A DNA stretch of 64,000 nt from Microbacterium sp. Root166. GTDB lineage: Bacteria > Actinomycetota > Actinomycetes > Actinomycetales > Microbacteriaceae. The stretch lies in assembly GCF_001427145.1 (NCBI RefSeq), contig NZ_LMGL01000004.1, positions 1 to 64,000 of the forward strand, read 5' to 3'. A program made the position numbers and the translations under genes. Below the pieces are notes generated by a model. That model saw only the letters and a list, made by a program, of their open reading frames with translations, was not told the origin of the DNA and did not search any database. Below are positions 31,359 through 43,091 of the stretch, one piece after another; positions within the stretch are counted from its first letter, which is position 1, and each line of letters starts with the position of its first letter.

Positions 31359-31685
31359 ATGACGGCATCGCAATACCGTTCAGGCGTTCCCGACAATTGG
31401 TTCGTCGATCCAGTCCAGCTCGGGGTCCCGGGCGTCCGCCGTCAGGCGATGCCCGAAGACGATAATCCGCTGTCCTGGCAGACCGACGCACTGTGCTCGC
31501 AGACCGACCCGGAGGCGTTCTTCCCGGAGAAGGGCGGCTCGACGCGCGACGCCAAGCGGGTGTGCACCTCGTGCGACGTCCGCGGCGAATGCCTCGAGTA
31601 TGCGCTCCAGAACGACGAGCGGTTCGGCATCTGGGGCGGCCTGAGCGAGCGCGAGCGGCGCAAGCTCAAGCGCCAGGCCAGCTGA
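31359..31685 (+). CDS. whiB: WhiB-family iron-sulfur regulator (WhiB2/WhmD type)
   Basis: The 108-residue protein has the four-Cys Wbl signature: a Cys in TDALCSQTD, then CTSCDVRGEC supplying the C-x2-C-x5-C, which bind a [4Fe-4S] cluster. The GIWGGLSERERRKLKR block is the Wbl turn and basic tail used with the sigma factor and DNA. Context (manA on one side, the GT2 membrane protein, DUF5719, zincin-like and DUF3499 genes on the other) matches the whiB2/whmD locus, whose products control septation and sporulation genes. Preceded by a good promoter and ribosome binding site. Confidence 0.93.
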   Translation: MTASQYRSGVPDNWFVDPVQLGVPGVRRQAMPEDDNPLSWQTDALCSQTDPEAFFPEKGGSTRDAKRVCTSCDVRGECLEYALQNDERFGIWGGLSERERRKLKRQAS

Positions 31686-31760
31686 CGAGCAGCATCCGTT
31701 CCATCGATCTCGATCTCGGGCTCGCGGCGCGTGCGACCACGCCCCGCCGACCGGTCCGCC

Positions 31761-31766
31761 TAGGCT
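31761..31766 (+). promoter_or_regulatory. -10 box predicting a leaderless mRNA (large GT2 gene)
   Basis: TAGGCT ends 9 bases before the ATG at 31776; the gap is GC-rich without an AGGAG-like site. Confidence 0.38.
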
Positions 31767-31775
31767 GACGGGGCC

Positions 31776-34631
31776 ATGCCCGCTCGAGTTCACGCCATCC
31801 TCGTCGTGCGCCCTGACGGCCGCACGCCTGCCGCCTATCACCTGCGACGCACGCTCGCGGCGCTGAGCGAGCAGAGCCGCCCCGTCGATGTGCTGACCAT
31901 CGTGCTGTGCGGCGGCGATGAGATCCTTTCCGAGGTCGCCGGCTCGTCCGCCGCCGAGTCGGTCGTGACCGCACCGGGCTCCACCGGCTACGCCGAGGCG
32001 CTCGCGCTCATCACCCCCCGCCTGGACGGCGATGCGGTGTGGCTTCTCGCGCAGGACACCGCGCCCGAACGCGAGGCGCTGGCCCGCCTGGCCGGCACGC
32101 TCGAGGTCTCGCCCTCGGTGGCGTACGTCGCGCCGAAGCTGGTGCGGTGGGACGACCGCTCCGAGATCGTGTCGATGGGCGTCGGGATGACGCAGCTCGG
32201 CCGCACCGTGGGGCTCGCGGACGGCGAGCTCGACCAAGGTCAGCACGACGGCCGCGATGACGTGCTCGGCGCCGACGTCCGAGGTCTGGTCGTGCGGGCA
32301 GACGCCTGGCGCGACCTCGGCGGTCTCGATCGGGCACTCCTCGGAGCCGATGAGGGCCTCGATCTGGGGGTGCGGGCGCGCCTCGCCGGTGCGCGCGTGA
32401 CGCTGGTGCCGTCGGCGCTGGTCGCGACCGCGGCCGACGGCGTGGCCGGGCTGCCCTCTCCGCTCACGGCCGCCCGCCGCCGTCGTGCGGCGTTCGCGTC
32501 GCGCGTCGCGCAGCTGCATCGCCGGCTGGTCTACGCGCCGGCCGCGGCGGTGCCGTTCCACTGGCTCGCCATCCTGCCGCTTGCGCTGTGGCGCACGGTG
32601 CTGGACCTGGTGCGCAAGGAGCCCGGCCTCATCCTTCCGGAATGGGGTGCGGCGGTCGTCGCGATGGTCCGCCCGGTCGCGGTCGCACGCAGCAGGCGTC
32701 GCCTTTCCGCGGGGCGAAAGGCGTCCTGGTCGCAGCTCGCACCGCTGCGGGCCAGCCGGACCGAGCTCCGCGAGCGGCTGGGCGACCAGCTCGACGACGA
32801 CGGCGGGGCAGGTCAGCATCGGCGGAGCGACCTGCGCTTCTTCGCCGGCGGCGGCGCCTGGCTGGTGCTCGCGGCCCTCGTCGTCTCGGCCGTGTCGTTC
32901 ACGGCCCTGCTCGCGTGGCCGGTCCTCGGCGGAGGCGCTCTGCAGCCCTTGAGCTCGACGGTCGGCCAGCTCTGGGCGGACACCGCATTCGGGCAGCGCG
33001 CGCTCGGCCTCGATGTCGTCGGACCGGCGGACCCCTTCGCCTTCGTGGTGGCCCTGCTGGGCTCGCTGTCGTTCTGGGATCCCTCGCGCGGACTCGTCGT
33101 GCTGTGGATCCTCGCGCTTCCCCTTGCCGCACTGGGTGGCTGGTTCGCGGCGACGCGCGTCACCGACCGATCCCTGCTGCGGCTGTGCGGCGGAGCGCTG
33201 TGGGCCCTCGCGCCGACGCTCCTCATCGCACTGACTCAGGGCCGTCCGGCCGCCGTCATCGCGCACCTGCTGCTGCCGTGGCTGTTCGTCGCCGCCACGG
33301 TCGCGCATCGGTCGTGGGCGGGCGCCGGCGCCACATCGCTGCTGCTGGCCGCCGTGATCGCGACCGCTCCGTCGCTGGCCCCCGCGCTCACCGTGCTGTG
33401 GCTCGCCTCGATCGTGCTCGCGCTGGTGCTCCGGGCGGGGCGCGGCCTCGCGCGTCTCGTGTGGACCGTGGTCCCGACCCTCGTGATCGCGGGCCCGCTG
33501 ATCTGGAGTGCGATCCGCCGGGGCGAACTCTGGGGCCTCCTCGCAGACCCCGGCGTGCCGTGGGCCGGACCCCAGGTCGCCCCCGATGCCGCCGGTCGTG
33601 CCCTGCTGGCGGCCGGGATCCCGACGAGCGACCTCGCAGGCTGGATGACCATCCTGCCGGACGGGCCGACGTGGTGGGTTCCGCTGCTGGTCGCCCCACT
33701 CGCGCTGCTCGCCCTGGCGGCTCCACTGACCCAGCGATGGGCCGTCGGAGTGGCGCTGCTGGTGGTCACCGCCCTGGGCGTCGCCACCGCGTTCGCCGTC
33801 GTGGGAATCTGGGTCTCGTTCGAGCAGTCCCTTCCGGTGGCGATCTGGCCGGGTGCGGCGCTGAGCCTCGGTTGGCTGGGCGCCGTCTGCGCCGCGCTCG
33901 TCACGCTCGACGCGGGCCTGGCGCCTCGTCTGGCACTCGCCCGCGGACTCGCGGCGACGGTGGTGCTCGCGGCTGTCGCGCTCCTCGCGGTGCCGGCCCT
34001 CACGGCGATGGCGCGGGGAACGTCGACCGTGGCGAACGGGCCCGAGAGCACCCTGCCGGCCTACGTCGCCGCCGAGGGACGCGACGATCCGGATGTCGGA
34101 ACCATCGTTCTCACGCCGCAGAACGCCTCCGGCATCTCAGTACGGGTGGTGTGGGGCGGGAGCGAGACCCTCGGCGGTCAGACCACGCTCCTCTCCACGC
34201 GCACGGAGTCGAGCGCGGACGACTCCGCCCTCGCCGAACTGGCCGCCGACCTTGTCACCTCCTCGTCGGAGGAGATCGTCGCCGCGCTCGGCGAACAGGG
34301 CGTCGCCTTCGTCCTGCTGGCTCCGGCATCCGCGCCGGAATCCGACGCCGCGCGCACGATGCGGCTGTCGGCCTCGACGGCGCTGGACCAGCGCGACAAC
34401 CTGGACGCCGTCGGAGAGACCACGAAGGGCTCGCTCTGGCGCGTGACGACGGATGTGTCCGAGCGGCCGCAGCCGAGCAGTTCCGTTCGGACCACCGCCG
34501 GCTTGATCGCCGCCGTGCAGCTGGCGGTGGTCGCCGCGGCGCTCCTGCTGGCGCTGCCCACCGCCGCGTCGCGTCGTGAGGCGCGCCGGACTCCCCGAGT
34601 CGTCGGACCGCATTGGGAGGAGGGGCGATGA
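31776..34631 (+). CDS. Large family 2 glycosyltransferase with polytopic membrane domain
   Basis: The 951-residue protein has an N-terminal GT2 domain (about 1-260): VHAILVVRPDGRTPAAYHLRRTL, WLLAQDTAPE in place of a strict DxD, YVAPKLVRWDD and a later LGADEGLDLGVRARLAGA. One span (about 245-270) and a basic linker (about 285-345) follow, then about twelve spans (about 360-755) and a final single span (about 905-925) after an extracytoplasmic stretch. This is the conserved actinobacterial protein next to whiB2 and DUF5719; its product is probably a surface glycan, unknown. The ATGA overlap ties it to the DUF5719 gene. Confidence 0.85.
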   Translation: MPARVHAILVVRPDGRTPAAYHLRRTLAALSEQSRPVDVLTIVLCGGDEILSEVAGSSAAESVVTAPGSTGYAEALALITPRLDGDAVWLLAQDTAPEREALARLAGTLEVSPSVAYVAPKLVRWDDRSEIVSMGVGMTQLGRTVGLADGELDQGQHDGRDDVLGADVRGLVVRADAWRDLGGLDRALLGADEGLDLGVRARLAGARVTLVPSALVATAADGVAGLPSPLTAARRRRAAFASRVAQLHRRLVYAPAAAVPFHWLAILPLALWRTVLDLVRKEPGLILPEWGAAVVAMVRPVAVARSRRRLSAGRKASWSQLAPLRASRTELRERLGDQLDDDGGAGQHRRSDLRFFAGGGAWLVLAALVVSAVSFTALLAWPVLGGGALQPLSSTVGQLWADTAFGQRALGLDVVGPADPFAFVVALLGSLSFWDPSRGLVVLWILALPLAALGGWFAATRVTDRSLLRLCGGALWALAPTLLIALTQGRPAAVIAHLLLPWLFVAATVAHRSWAGAGATSLLLAAVIATAPSLAPALTVLWLASIVLALVLRAGRGLARLVWTVVPTLVIAGPLIWSAIRRGELWGLLADPGVPWAGPQVAPDAAGRALLAAGIPTSDLAGWMTILPDGPTWWVPLLVAPLALLALAAPLTQRWAVGVALLVVTALGVATAFAVVGIWVSFEQSLPVAIWPGAALSLGWLGAVCAALVTLDAGLAPRLALARGLAATVVLAAVALLAVPALTAMARGTSTVANGPESTLPAYVAAEGRDDPDVGTIVLTPQNASGISVRVVWGGSETLGGQTTLLSTRTESSADDSALAELAADLVTSSSEEIVAALGEQGVAFVLLAPASAPESDAARTMRLSASTALDQRDNLDAVGETTKGSLWRVTTDVSERPQPSSSVRTTAGLIAAVQLAVVAAALLLALPTAASRREARRTPRVVGPHWEEGR

Positions 34632-36046
34632 GCGACCGTCCTGTGTTCCGCTGGGCGACGAACAGCGCCCGGATGCTGGTGGGCACCGTGGTGTCCGTCG
34701 TCGCGGTCGTAGCGGTGGTGACGGCCGTCTCCGTGCCGTGGCCGACGGTGGAGAAGGAGCCGGTGAGCGTCTCGGCCGTCCCGGCGCCCGCGCCATCGGT
34801 CATCGTCTGCGACGGCCCGCTCCTGTCGATCGGCCGCGACGTCACGAACGTCGCCGCGCTCGCCGTCGCCACGCCGCAGCGCCTGATCGCCGGGGTGAGC
34901 GCCGGCGCGCAGCCGCCGGAGGAGTCCATGCTCTCGGTCGCGGAGCTGTCGTCGGGCGAAGGTCCGGCCGTCTTCACCGCACAGCCGGAGAATCGCGCGA
35001 GGGTCGATGTGGCCGCCGCCGGTGCGGCGACGGTCGCGGCCGACGACCTGGCGGGCTTCGCGGCATCGGCGTGCCGTCCCCCGCTCATGGAGTCGTGGCT
35101 GATCGGCGGCTCGGCACGGACCGGTGCCGCAGATCTCGTCCTCCTGTCGAACCCCGGCGTGGTCCCGGCGACCGTGCAGCTGACCGTCTTCGGCGCCGAG
35201 GGGGCGTCGGCCCCGCCGGGCGGCACCGACGTCGTGATCCCAGCCGGTTCCCAGCGCGTGCTCCCGCTCGCCGGTCTCGTGAGCGGCGAGGAGAGCCCCG
35301 TGCTGCGCGTGTCGGCCGTCGGGTCGCCCATCCATGCCTCGCTGCAGACGAGCCTCACCCGCACGCTCACGCCCGGGGGCGTCGACCAGGTGGGGCCGGT
35401 GGCCGAACCGCTGCCCGCACAGACCATCACCGGCATCTCGGTGACGCGGTCGCCGGGCGCCGAGGGCGCATCGGATGCCGCGACCGTGCTGCGTCTGCTC
35501 GCTCCGTCCTCCGAGACCAGCGCCCTCGTGACGGTGACCCCGGTCGGCCGTGCTGAGCCCGCGCTCGAGCCGCAGACGGTGCCGCTGGTGGCAGGCCAGC
35601 CGGTGGAGATCGAGCTGGGCGGCCTCGCGGTCGGGTCCTACACGGTCGCGGTGACCGCGGGCGAGCCCATTCTCGCGGCGGTGTGGCAGACCACGGGCTT
35701 CGAGGAGGGGTCCGACTTCGCCTGGTACCTGCCCTCGCCGACGGTGTCGGTGCCCAGCATCTTCGCCGCGCCGAGCGGCCCGCCGCCCGCGCTGACGCTG
35801 GTGAATCCGTCTTCCGAGCCGGTGGACATCTCGGTGGCCTCCGAGGACGGCTCGTACCGTCTCGAGCTCTCGGTGCCGGCGCAGGCGAGCATGACGGCGC
35901 GTCTCTCGCCCCGGACCGTCTACGTGCTCGATCCGGGCGGCAACGACATCCTCGCCGGGCTCTCGCTCACCGGCGACGGGGCGCTGGCCGGCATACCGGT
36001 GTGGCCCGCAGATGCCGCGGCGCCCGAGATCACCGTCTATCCCTGA
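34628..36046 (+). CDS. DUF5719 family membrane-anchored extracytoplasmic protein
   Basis: The 472-residue protein has one N-terminal span (residues about 16-38) and a long extracytoplasmic Ala/Val/Pro-rich body made of repeated beta-sandwich-like stretches (LVLLSNPGVVPATVQLTVFG, LTLVNPSSEPVDISVAS). It matches the DUF5719 family found with the large GT2 protein near whiB2 in actinobacteria. The ATG at 34628 overlaps the GT2 stop (ATGA) and follows a strong GGGAGGAGGGG site at 34615-34625, which rules out the longer frame. It may be an accessory subunit of the neighbouring glycosyltransferase; no catalytic motif is seen. Confidence 0.85.
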   Translation: MSDRPVFRWATNSARMLVGTVVSVVAVVAVVTAVSVPWPTVEKEPVSVSAVPAPAPSVIVCDGPLLSIGRDVTNVAALAVATPQRLIAGVSAGAQPPEESMLSVAELSSGEGPAVFTAQPENRARVDVAAAGAATVAADDLAGFAASACRPPLMESWLIGGSARTGAADLVLLSNPGVVPATVQLTVFGAEGASAPPGGTDVVIPAGSQRVLPLAGLVSGEESPVLRVSAVGSPIHASLQTSLTRTLTPGGVDQVGPVAEPLPAQTITGISVTRSPGAEGASDAATVLRLLAPSSETSALVTVTPVGRAEPALEPQTVPLVAGQPVEIELGGLAVGSYTVAVTAGEPILAAVWQTTGFEEGSDFAWYLPSPTVSVPSIFAAPSGPPPALTLVNPSSEPVDISVASEDGSYRLELSVPAQASMTARLSPRTVYVLDPGGNDILAGLSLTGDGALAGIPVWPADAAAPEITVYP

Positions 36047-36069
36047 CCCGGCTCAGAGCCGCTGACGGC

Positions 36070-36510
36070 TCAGAAGAAGCGGAACCGCTCGGGCCCCAGA
36101 TCCCACGGGTCGCGGTCCAGATACTCCGCCGCCGCGCGGAAGACGCAGCTTTCGATCATCATGCGCCGGTGGAGCTCGTCGTCGCGGTGCAGATGACTCA
36201 GCCGCTCGATCGGCAGGCGGTACAGGATGATGCGCTTGGCATCGCTGAGCACCGTCCAGCGGGGGATGCCGTCGTCGTCGGAGGCCGCGGGCATGTCCGC
36301 GATCTCGAAGCTCACATCGCGCAGCTCGCTCCACGCCGATCGCAGGAACTCCGCGGCGGTGCCGACGGCGAGATCGAAGCGGTCGACCCGGGTGTCCAGC
36401 GGCGGCAGCGGCGGGCGGACGACCGGGCTGCGGCCCTCCCGGCCGTGGCGTCCGTGCCGCGACGGCCGGCTGCGCGCCGGTTCCGTGCTTCGGGTTCGCC
36501 GCCACGCCAT
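36070..36510 (-). CDS. Zincin-like 'metallopeptidase family' protein lacking HExxH
   Basis: The 146-residue protein occupies the slot of the small zincin-like metallopeptidase next to whiB2 and DUF3499 (mycobacterial Rv3259). After a basic N-terminus (about 1-35) it shows the family layout: FDLAVGTAAEFLRSAW, a VSFEIADMP strand, and RIILYRLPIERL. Where active relatives have HExxH, this reads MIESCVFRAAAEYLDRD, so the two zinc His are absent. It is probably catalytically dead. The minus-strand TAGGAT box 6 bases before the ATG predicts a leaderless mRNA. It converges on the DUF5719 gene. Confidence 0.75.
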   Translation of the reverse strand: MAWRRTRSTEPARSRPSRHGRHGREGRSPVVRPPLPPLDTRVDRFDLAVGTAAEFLRSAWSELRDVSFEIADMPAASDDDGIPRWTVLSDAKRIILYRLPIERLSHLHRDDELHRRMMIESCVFRAAAEYLDRDPWDLGPERFRFF

Positions 36511-36516
36511 GGCTCC

Positions 36517-36522
36517 ATCCTA
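36517..36522 (-). promoter_or_regulatory. -10 box predicting a leaderless mRNA (zincin-like gene)
   Basis: On the minus strand TAGGAT ends 6 bases before the ATG at 36510. Confidence 0.45.
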
Positions 36523-36596
36523 GGGTCGGGGGTCGGGCAGGCGTGCGGATCCGGGGGCGAGGGGCGCGGCATCCCGATCCCGCCCGAAGCGCGGGT

Positions 36597-36602
36597 TAGT
36601 GT
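36597..36602 (+). promoter_or_regulatory. -10 box predicting a leaderless mRNA (DUF3499 gene)
   Basis: TAGTGT ends 7 bases before the ATG at 36610. Confidence 0.38.
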
Positions 36603-36609
36603 CGGGGCG

Positions 36610-36816
36610 ATGCTCCAGAGAACCTGCTCCAAGGTCGGCTGCGCCCGCGAGGCGGTGTCGACGCTCACGTACGACTACGGCGACCAGATGGCCGCCGTGG
36701 GCCCGCTCGGCGGCGTCGACGACCCCCACGCCCACGACCTCTGCGCCATCCACACCGACCGCATGTCGGTGCCCAAGGGCTGGGTCGTCGTGCGGCACGA
36801 GACGCTGCGGGTCTGA
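36610..36816 (+). CDS. DUF3499 family small Cys-containing protein
   Basis: The 68-residue protein matches DUF3499: RTCSKVGCAREAVSTLTYDY at the N-terminus, AVGPLGG, then HAHDLCAIHTDRM and PKGWVVVRHE. The C-x4-C pair together with the C-x2-H pair in the second half looks like a small zinc-binding module. The family is conserved in actinobacteria next to the zincin-like gene and manB; here manB is missing and ahcY follows after 39 bases. Function is unknown. Confidence 0.9.
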   Translation: MLQRTCSKVGCAREAVSTLTYDYGDQMAAVGPLGGVDDPHAHDLCAIHTDRMSVPKGWVVVRHETLRV

Positions 36817-36843
36817 GCGCCGCGGGCTCGGCGCGCCGGGTGC

Positions 36844-36849
36844 GAGAAT
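36844..36849 (+). promoter_or_regulatory. -10-like box before ahcY (possible leaderless start)
   Basis: GAGAAT ends 6 bases before the ahcY ATG at 36856. It departs from TAnnnT at the first base, so it is weaker than the others. Confidence 0.3.
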
Positions 36850-36855
36850 AGGCGG

Positions 36856-38325
<1,470 letters not shown>

Positions 38326-38328
38326 GGC

Positions 38329-39174
38329 TCAGCGGGCAGGGAACCCTCTCGGCCCGGTCGGCGTCGCGCCGGTGAGGGCGACGACTCGCGCGTTCTCGAG
38401 CTCGAGTGCGCGCAGCTCGCGCTGACGGCGCACGGCGACGACGCCCATGATGAAGGTCTCGGGGTCGACCTGCGGGACCGGTGACACGTGCTCGGCCGCT
38501 TCTGCGGCGAGGGATGCCGCGACCCGCGCGCGCGGACCGGGCTGCATGTTCGGGGCGCTCTGCCCGAACTGCGCGAGCCGGCGCGCCAGTCGTTCGGGCA
38601 GGCGTGCGACGTCGGCGAGCGCGGCCCACTCGCGCAGCGGCGGCGGCACGTCGAACCCGCCGACCGGCAGGGGAGGGGTGCGCGTGCGCTCCGAGTACGT
38701 GCCCGCCAGGAGATCTCCGAGCCGCTGCGAGCGCGGGGTGAACGCTCCGACGAGTGCGGCGACCGCGCCGAGGGTGAACCAGAGCTCAAACGCTCCGACC
38801 AGGGCCCGGATGAAGGCGTGGCGGAAACCGGTCGCGCCGCCGTCCGCGCGGACGATGCGGCCGCCCACGGCGAGTTTTCCGACGCTCCGGCCCCGGGAGA
38901 TCGTCTCGACCGTGGTCGGGATCACGACCGTCACGAGCACGATGACGGCGATGGTCAGGATCGGCCAGATCGCGCCGTCGATCAGGCCGAGCGTTCCCAG
39001 CCACGACGTGACCAGCACGAACAGGATCAGGATGCCGACACCGATGAGCATGTCGATCAGCACGCCGAGCGCCCGGAGGAAGAAGCCGACGGGCTGCACG
39101 TCCAGTGCCACCGCCTCGCCGGTGAGCACCTCGTCCTGATGGATGTCGATGATCGCGGGACGGCCTTCGGGCAT
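38329..39174 (-). CDS. RDD family membrane protein
   Basis: The 281-residue protein has the RDD domain in residues about 25-165: FFLRALGVLIDMLI gives the Arg-Asp positions, with spans near 30-50, 60-85 and 125-150, and GRSVGKLAVGGRIVRADGG between. A cytoplasmic tail of about 115 residues follows (LPERLARRLAQFGQ, a Pro/Ala-rich segment). RDD proteins are found with SpoIIM-like, DUF58 and MoxR genes in actinobacteria; some members take part in ion homeostasis. The ATG at 39174 is preferred because the divergent spoIIM-like gene begins at 39191. Converges on ahcY. Confidence 0.88.
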   Translation of the reverse strand: MPEGRPAIIDIHQDEVLTGEAVALDVQPVGFFLRALGVLIDMLIGVGILILFVLVTSWLGTLGLIDGAIWPILTIAVIVLVTVVIPTTVETISRGRSVGKLAVGGRIVRADGGATGFRHAFIRALVGAFELWFTLGAVAALVGAFTPRSQRLGDLLAGTYSERTRTPPLPVGGFDVPPPLREWAALADVARLPERLARRLAQFGQSAPNMQPGPRARVAASLAAEAAEHVSPVPQVDPETFIMGVVAVRRQRELRALELENARVVALTGATPTGPRGFPAR

Positions 39175-39177
39175 GGG

Positions 39178-39183
39178 TACAGT
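39178..39183 (+). promoter_or_regulatory. -10 box predicting a leaderless mRNA (spoIIM-like gene), shared with RDD
   Basis: TACAGT ends 7 bases before the ATG at 39191. The whole divergent gap to the RDD start is only 16 bases. The core TACAGTA has the reverse complement TACTGTA, so a -10-like hexamer (TACTGT, or TTTACT further up) also faces the RDD gene. Confidence 0.42.
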
Positions 39184-39190
39184 AAACCGC

Positions 39191-40186
39191 ATGGACCTCG
39201 ACGCGCTCACCGCCGCACGGCGCGAGGAGTGGGCGCGTCTGGAGGAGCTGAGCCGTACCCGGCGCCTCACCGGTGCCGAGGTCGATGAGCTCGTCACGCG
39301 CTACCGTGCCGCCTCGGCCGATCTCGCCGATGCCAAGACCTCGGCGGGCCGCAGCATCCAGGGCGATCACATCTCGACCATGCTCTCTCGCGCGCGTCTG
39401 CGCCTCACCGGAGCGCCCGAGAACGTCCTGCGGCAGCTCCCGCGGTTCTTCCTGCTCCAGCTGCCGGCCGCGCTGTACCGGGTGCGTTGGACGACCCTCG
39501 CGATCGCTCTCGGCTTCATCGCCGTCGGCACCGCGACCGCGCTGTGGATCTCGGGCGACCCCGCGCTCGTCGCGACCCTGGGCAGCGAGATGCAGCTCCA
39601 GCAGTACGCCGACAGCGAGTTCACCGACTACTACAGCGAGAACCATCCCGCCGCGTTCGCCGGAACGGTGTGGACCAACAACGCCTGGATCGCCGTGCAG
39701 TGCGTGCTGTTCGGGATCACCGGCTTCTGGCCCATCATGGTCCTCGTCCAGAACGCAGTGGGCGTCGGCACCGCAGCGGCCATCATGCTGGCCTTCGATC
39801 GCGGCGACGTGTTCCTTCTCTACATCGCTCCGCACGGCCTTCTCGAGCTCACCTGCATCTTCGTCGCCGCAGCCGCGGGACTCGGCATCTTCTGGGCGTG
39901 GGCGGCGCCGGGCCGCCGCACCCGCGGCGAGGCCCTCGCCGCCGCCGGCCGCTCTCTTGCGACCATCGCGATCGGGCTCGTCTTCGCGCTGGCCGTGGCC
40001 GGGCTCATCGAGGGCTTCGTCACGGCGCAGCCCTGGCCGTGGCCGGTCAAGATCGGCATCGGCGCGCTGGCGCTGGCGCTCTTCGTGGTCTACATGGTGG
40101 TGGTCGGCGGCCGCGCCGTCCGGAGCGGGGAGACAGGCGACCTGACCGAGTACGAGGCCGGAACACCCACCGTCGTCGCGGGCTGA
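39191..40186 (+). CDS. SpoIIM-like (stage II sporulation protein M) membrane protein
   Basis: The 331-residue protein starts with a helical cytoplasmic domain of about 95 residues (LDALTAARREEWARLEELSR, YRAASADLADAKT), then about five spans: near 105-125, 170-195, 200-225, 245-270 and 285-310. FTDYYSENHPAAFAGTVWTNN lies in the first large loop and GLLELTCIFVAAAAGL in a later span, both typical of SpoIIM/DUF95 proteins. The family pairs with RDD, MoxR and DUF58 proteins and is thought to serve envelope assembly; non-sporulating actinobacteria also have it. Confidence 0.9.
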   Translation: MDLDALTAARREEWARLEELSRTRRLTGAEVDELVTRYRAASADLADAKTSAGRSIQGDHISTMLSRARLRLTGAPENVLRQLPRFFLLQLPAALYRVRWTTLAIALGFIAVGTATALWISGDPALVATLGSEMQLQQYADSEFTDYYSENHPAAFAGTVWTNNAWIAVQCVLFGITGFWPIMVLVQNAVGVGTAAAIMLAFDRGDVFLLYIAPHGLLELTCIFVAAAAGLGIFWAWAAPGRRTRGEALAAAGRSLATIAIGLVFALAVAGLIEGFVTAQPWPWPVKIGIGALALALFVVYMVVVGGRAVRSGETGDLTEYEAGTPTVVAG

Positions 40187-40200
40187 GCTGCCCGGTTCGG

Positions 40201-40221
40201 TGTTTTGAACAGATCAAAACA
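40201..40221. promoter_or_regulatory. Palindromic FurA operator upstream of furA-katG
   Basis: TGTTTTGA and TCAAAACA form perfect 8-base arms around the 5-base spacer ACAGA. The site lies just upstream of the predicted furA -10 box (40225-40230), so bound protein would cover the promoter. FurA proteins of actinobacteria are known to repress their own furA-katG operon from AT-rich sites in this position; identity of the binder here is inferred. Confidence 0.65.
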
Positions 40222-40224
40222 AGC

Positions 40225-40230
40225 TAGACT
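40225..40230 (+). promoter_or_regulatory. -10 box of furA-katG predicting a leaderless mRNA
   Basis: TAGACT ends 6 bases before the furA ATG at 40237. Mycobacterial furA is reported to be transcribed from its start codon, which this spacing also predicts. The palindrome at 40201-40221 occupies the -35 area. Confidence 0.55.
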
Positions 40231-40236
40231 CCAGGC

Positions 40237-40674
40237 ATGACGCTTCCCCTCCCCGCCATCGATGCGGTGGAGCGGATCCGCACCGCAGGGCTGCGGGTGA
40301 CGGACTCCCGGAGAGCCGTGCTCGAGGCCCTGGAGCAGCATCCCCACGCGAGCGCGGACGAGCTGTTCGCGCGAGTCTCCCTCACCGTGCCGCACACGAG
40401 CCTGCAGTCCGTCTACAACGCGCTCAGCGACTTCGAAGCCGCCGGAATCGTTCGCCGCATCGAGCCCGCCGGGCGTCCGGGGCTGTTCGAGCTTCGCGTC
40501 GACGACAACCACCACCACCTGGTGTGCTCGGGCTGCGGTCGGGTCGAGGACGTCGACTGCGCAGTCGGCCCCGCCCCCTGCCTCACCCCGTCCGATGCCC
40601 ACGGCTTCTCGATCGCCGCCGCCGAGGTCACGTTCTGGGGCCTGTGCCCGGCGTGCGCCGCGGCATCCCACTGA
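40237..40674 (+). CDS. furA: Fur-family peroxide-responsive repressor
   Basis: The 145-residue metalloregulator has a winged-helix N-terminus (residues about 10-85: TDSRRAVLEALEQHPHASADELF, SLQSVYNALSDFEAAG) and a metal/dimer C-terminus with DDNHHHLVCSGCGRVEDVDC and GLCPACA giving two C-x2-C pairs. It directly precedes katG (33-base gap), the organisation of actinobacterial FurA, which represses katG and is relieved by peroxide through oxidation of the metal site. A perfect palindrome overlaps its promoter, consistent with autoregulation. Confidence 0.93.
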   Translation: MTLPLPAIDAVERIRTAGLRVTDSRRAVLEALEQHPHASADELFARVSLTVPHTSLQSVYNALSDFEAAGIVRRIEPAGRPGLFELRVDDNHHHLVCSGCGRVEDVDCAVGPAPCLTPSDAHGFSIAAAEVTFWGLCPACAAASH

Positions 40675-43017
<2,343 letters not shown>

Positions 43018-43036
43018 CCCCGGCCCGATCCGACGA

Positions 43037-43072
43037 GAAGCGGCCCGCCCCCGAGAGGGGACGGGCCGCTTC
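43037..43072. terminator. Hairpin terminator after katG
   Basis: Arms 43037-43047 (GAAGCGGCCCG) and 43062-43072 are perfect complements of 11 bases, and the inner CCCC and GGGG can extend the stem. It lies between the converging katG and aquaporin genes and may serve both; the downstream U-run is short. Confidence 0.7.
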
Positions 43073-43091
43073 GCCGTTTCGGGGGCGAGCG

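Noticed and set aside
36047..36069. Short GGCTCAGAGCC palindrome between convergent genes as a terminator
   Set aside because: The stem is only five bases and no U-run follows.
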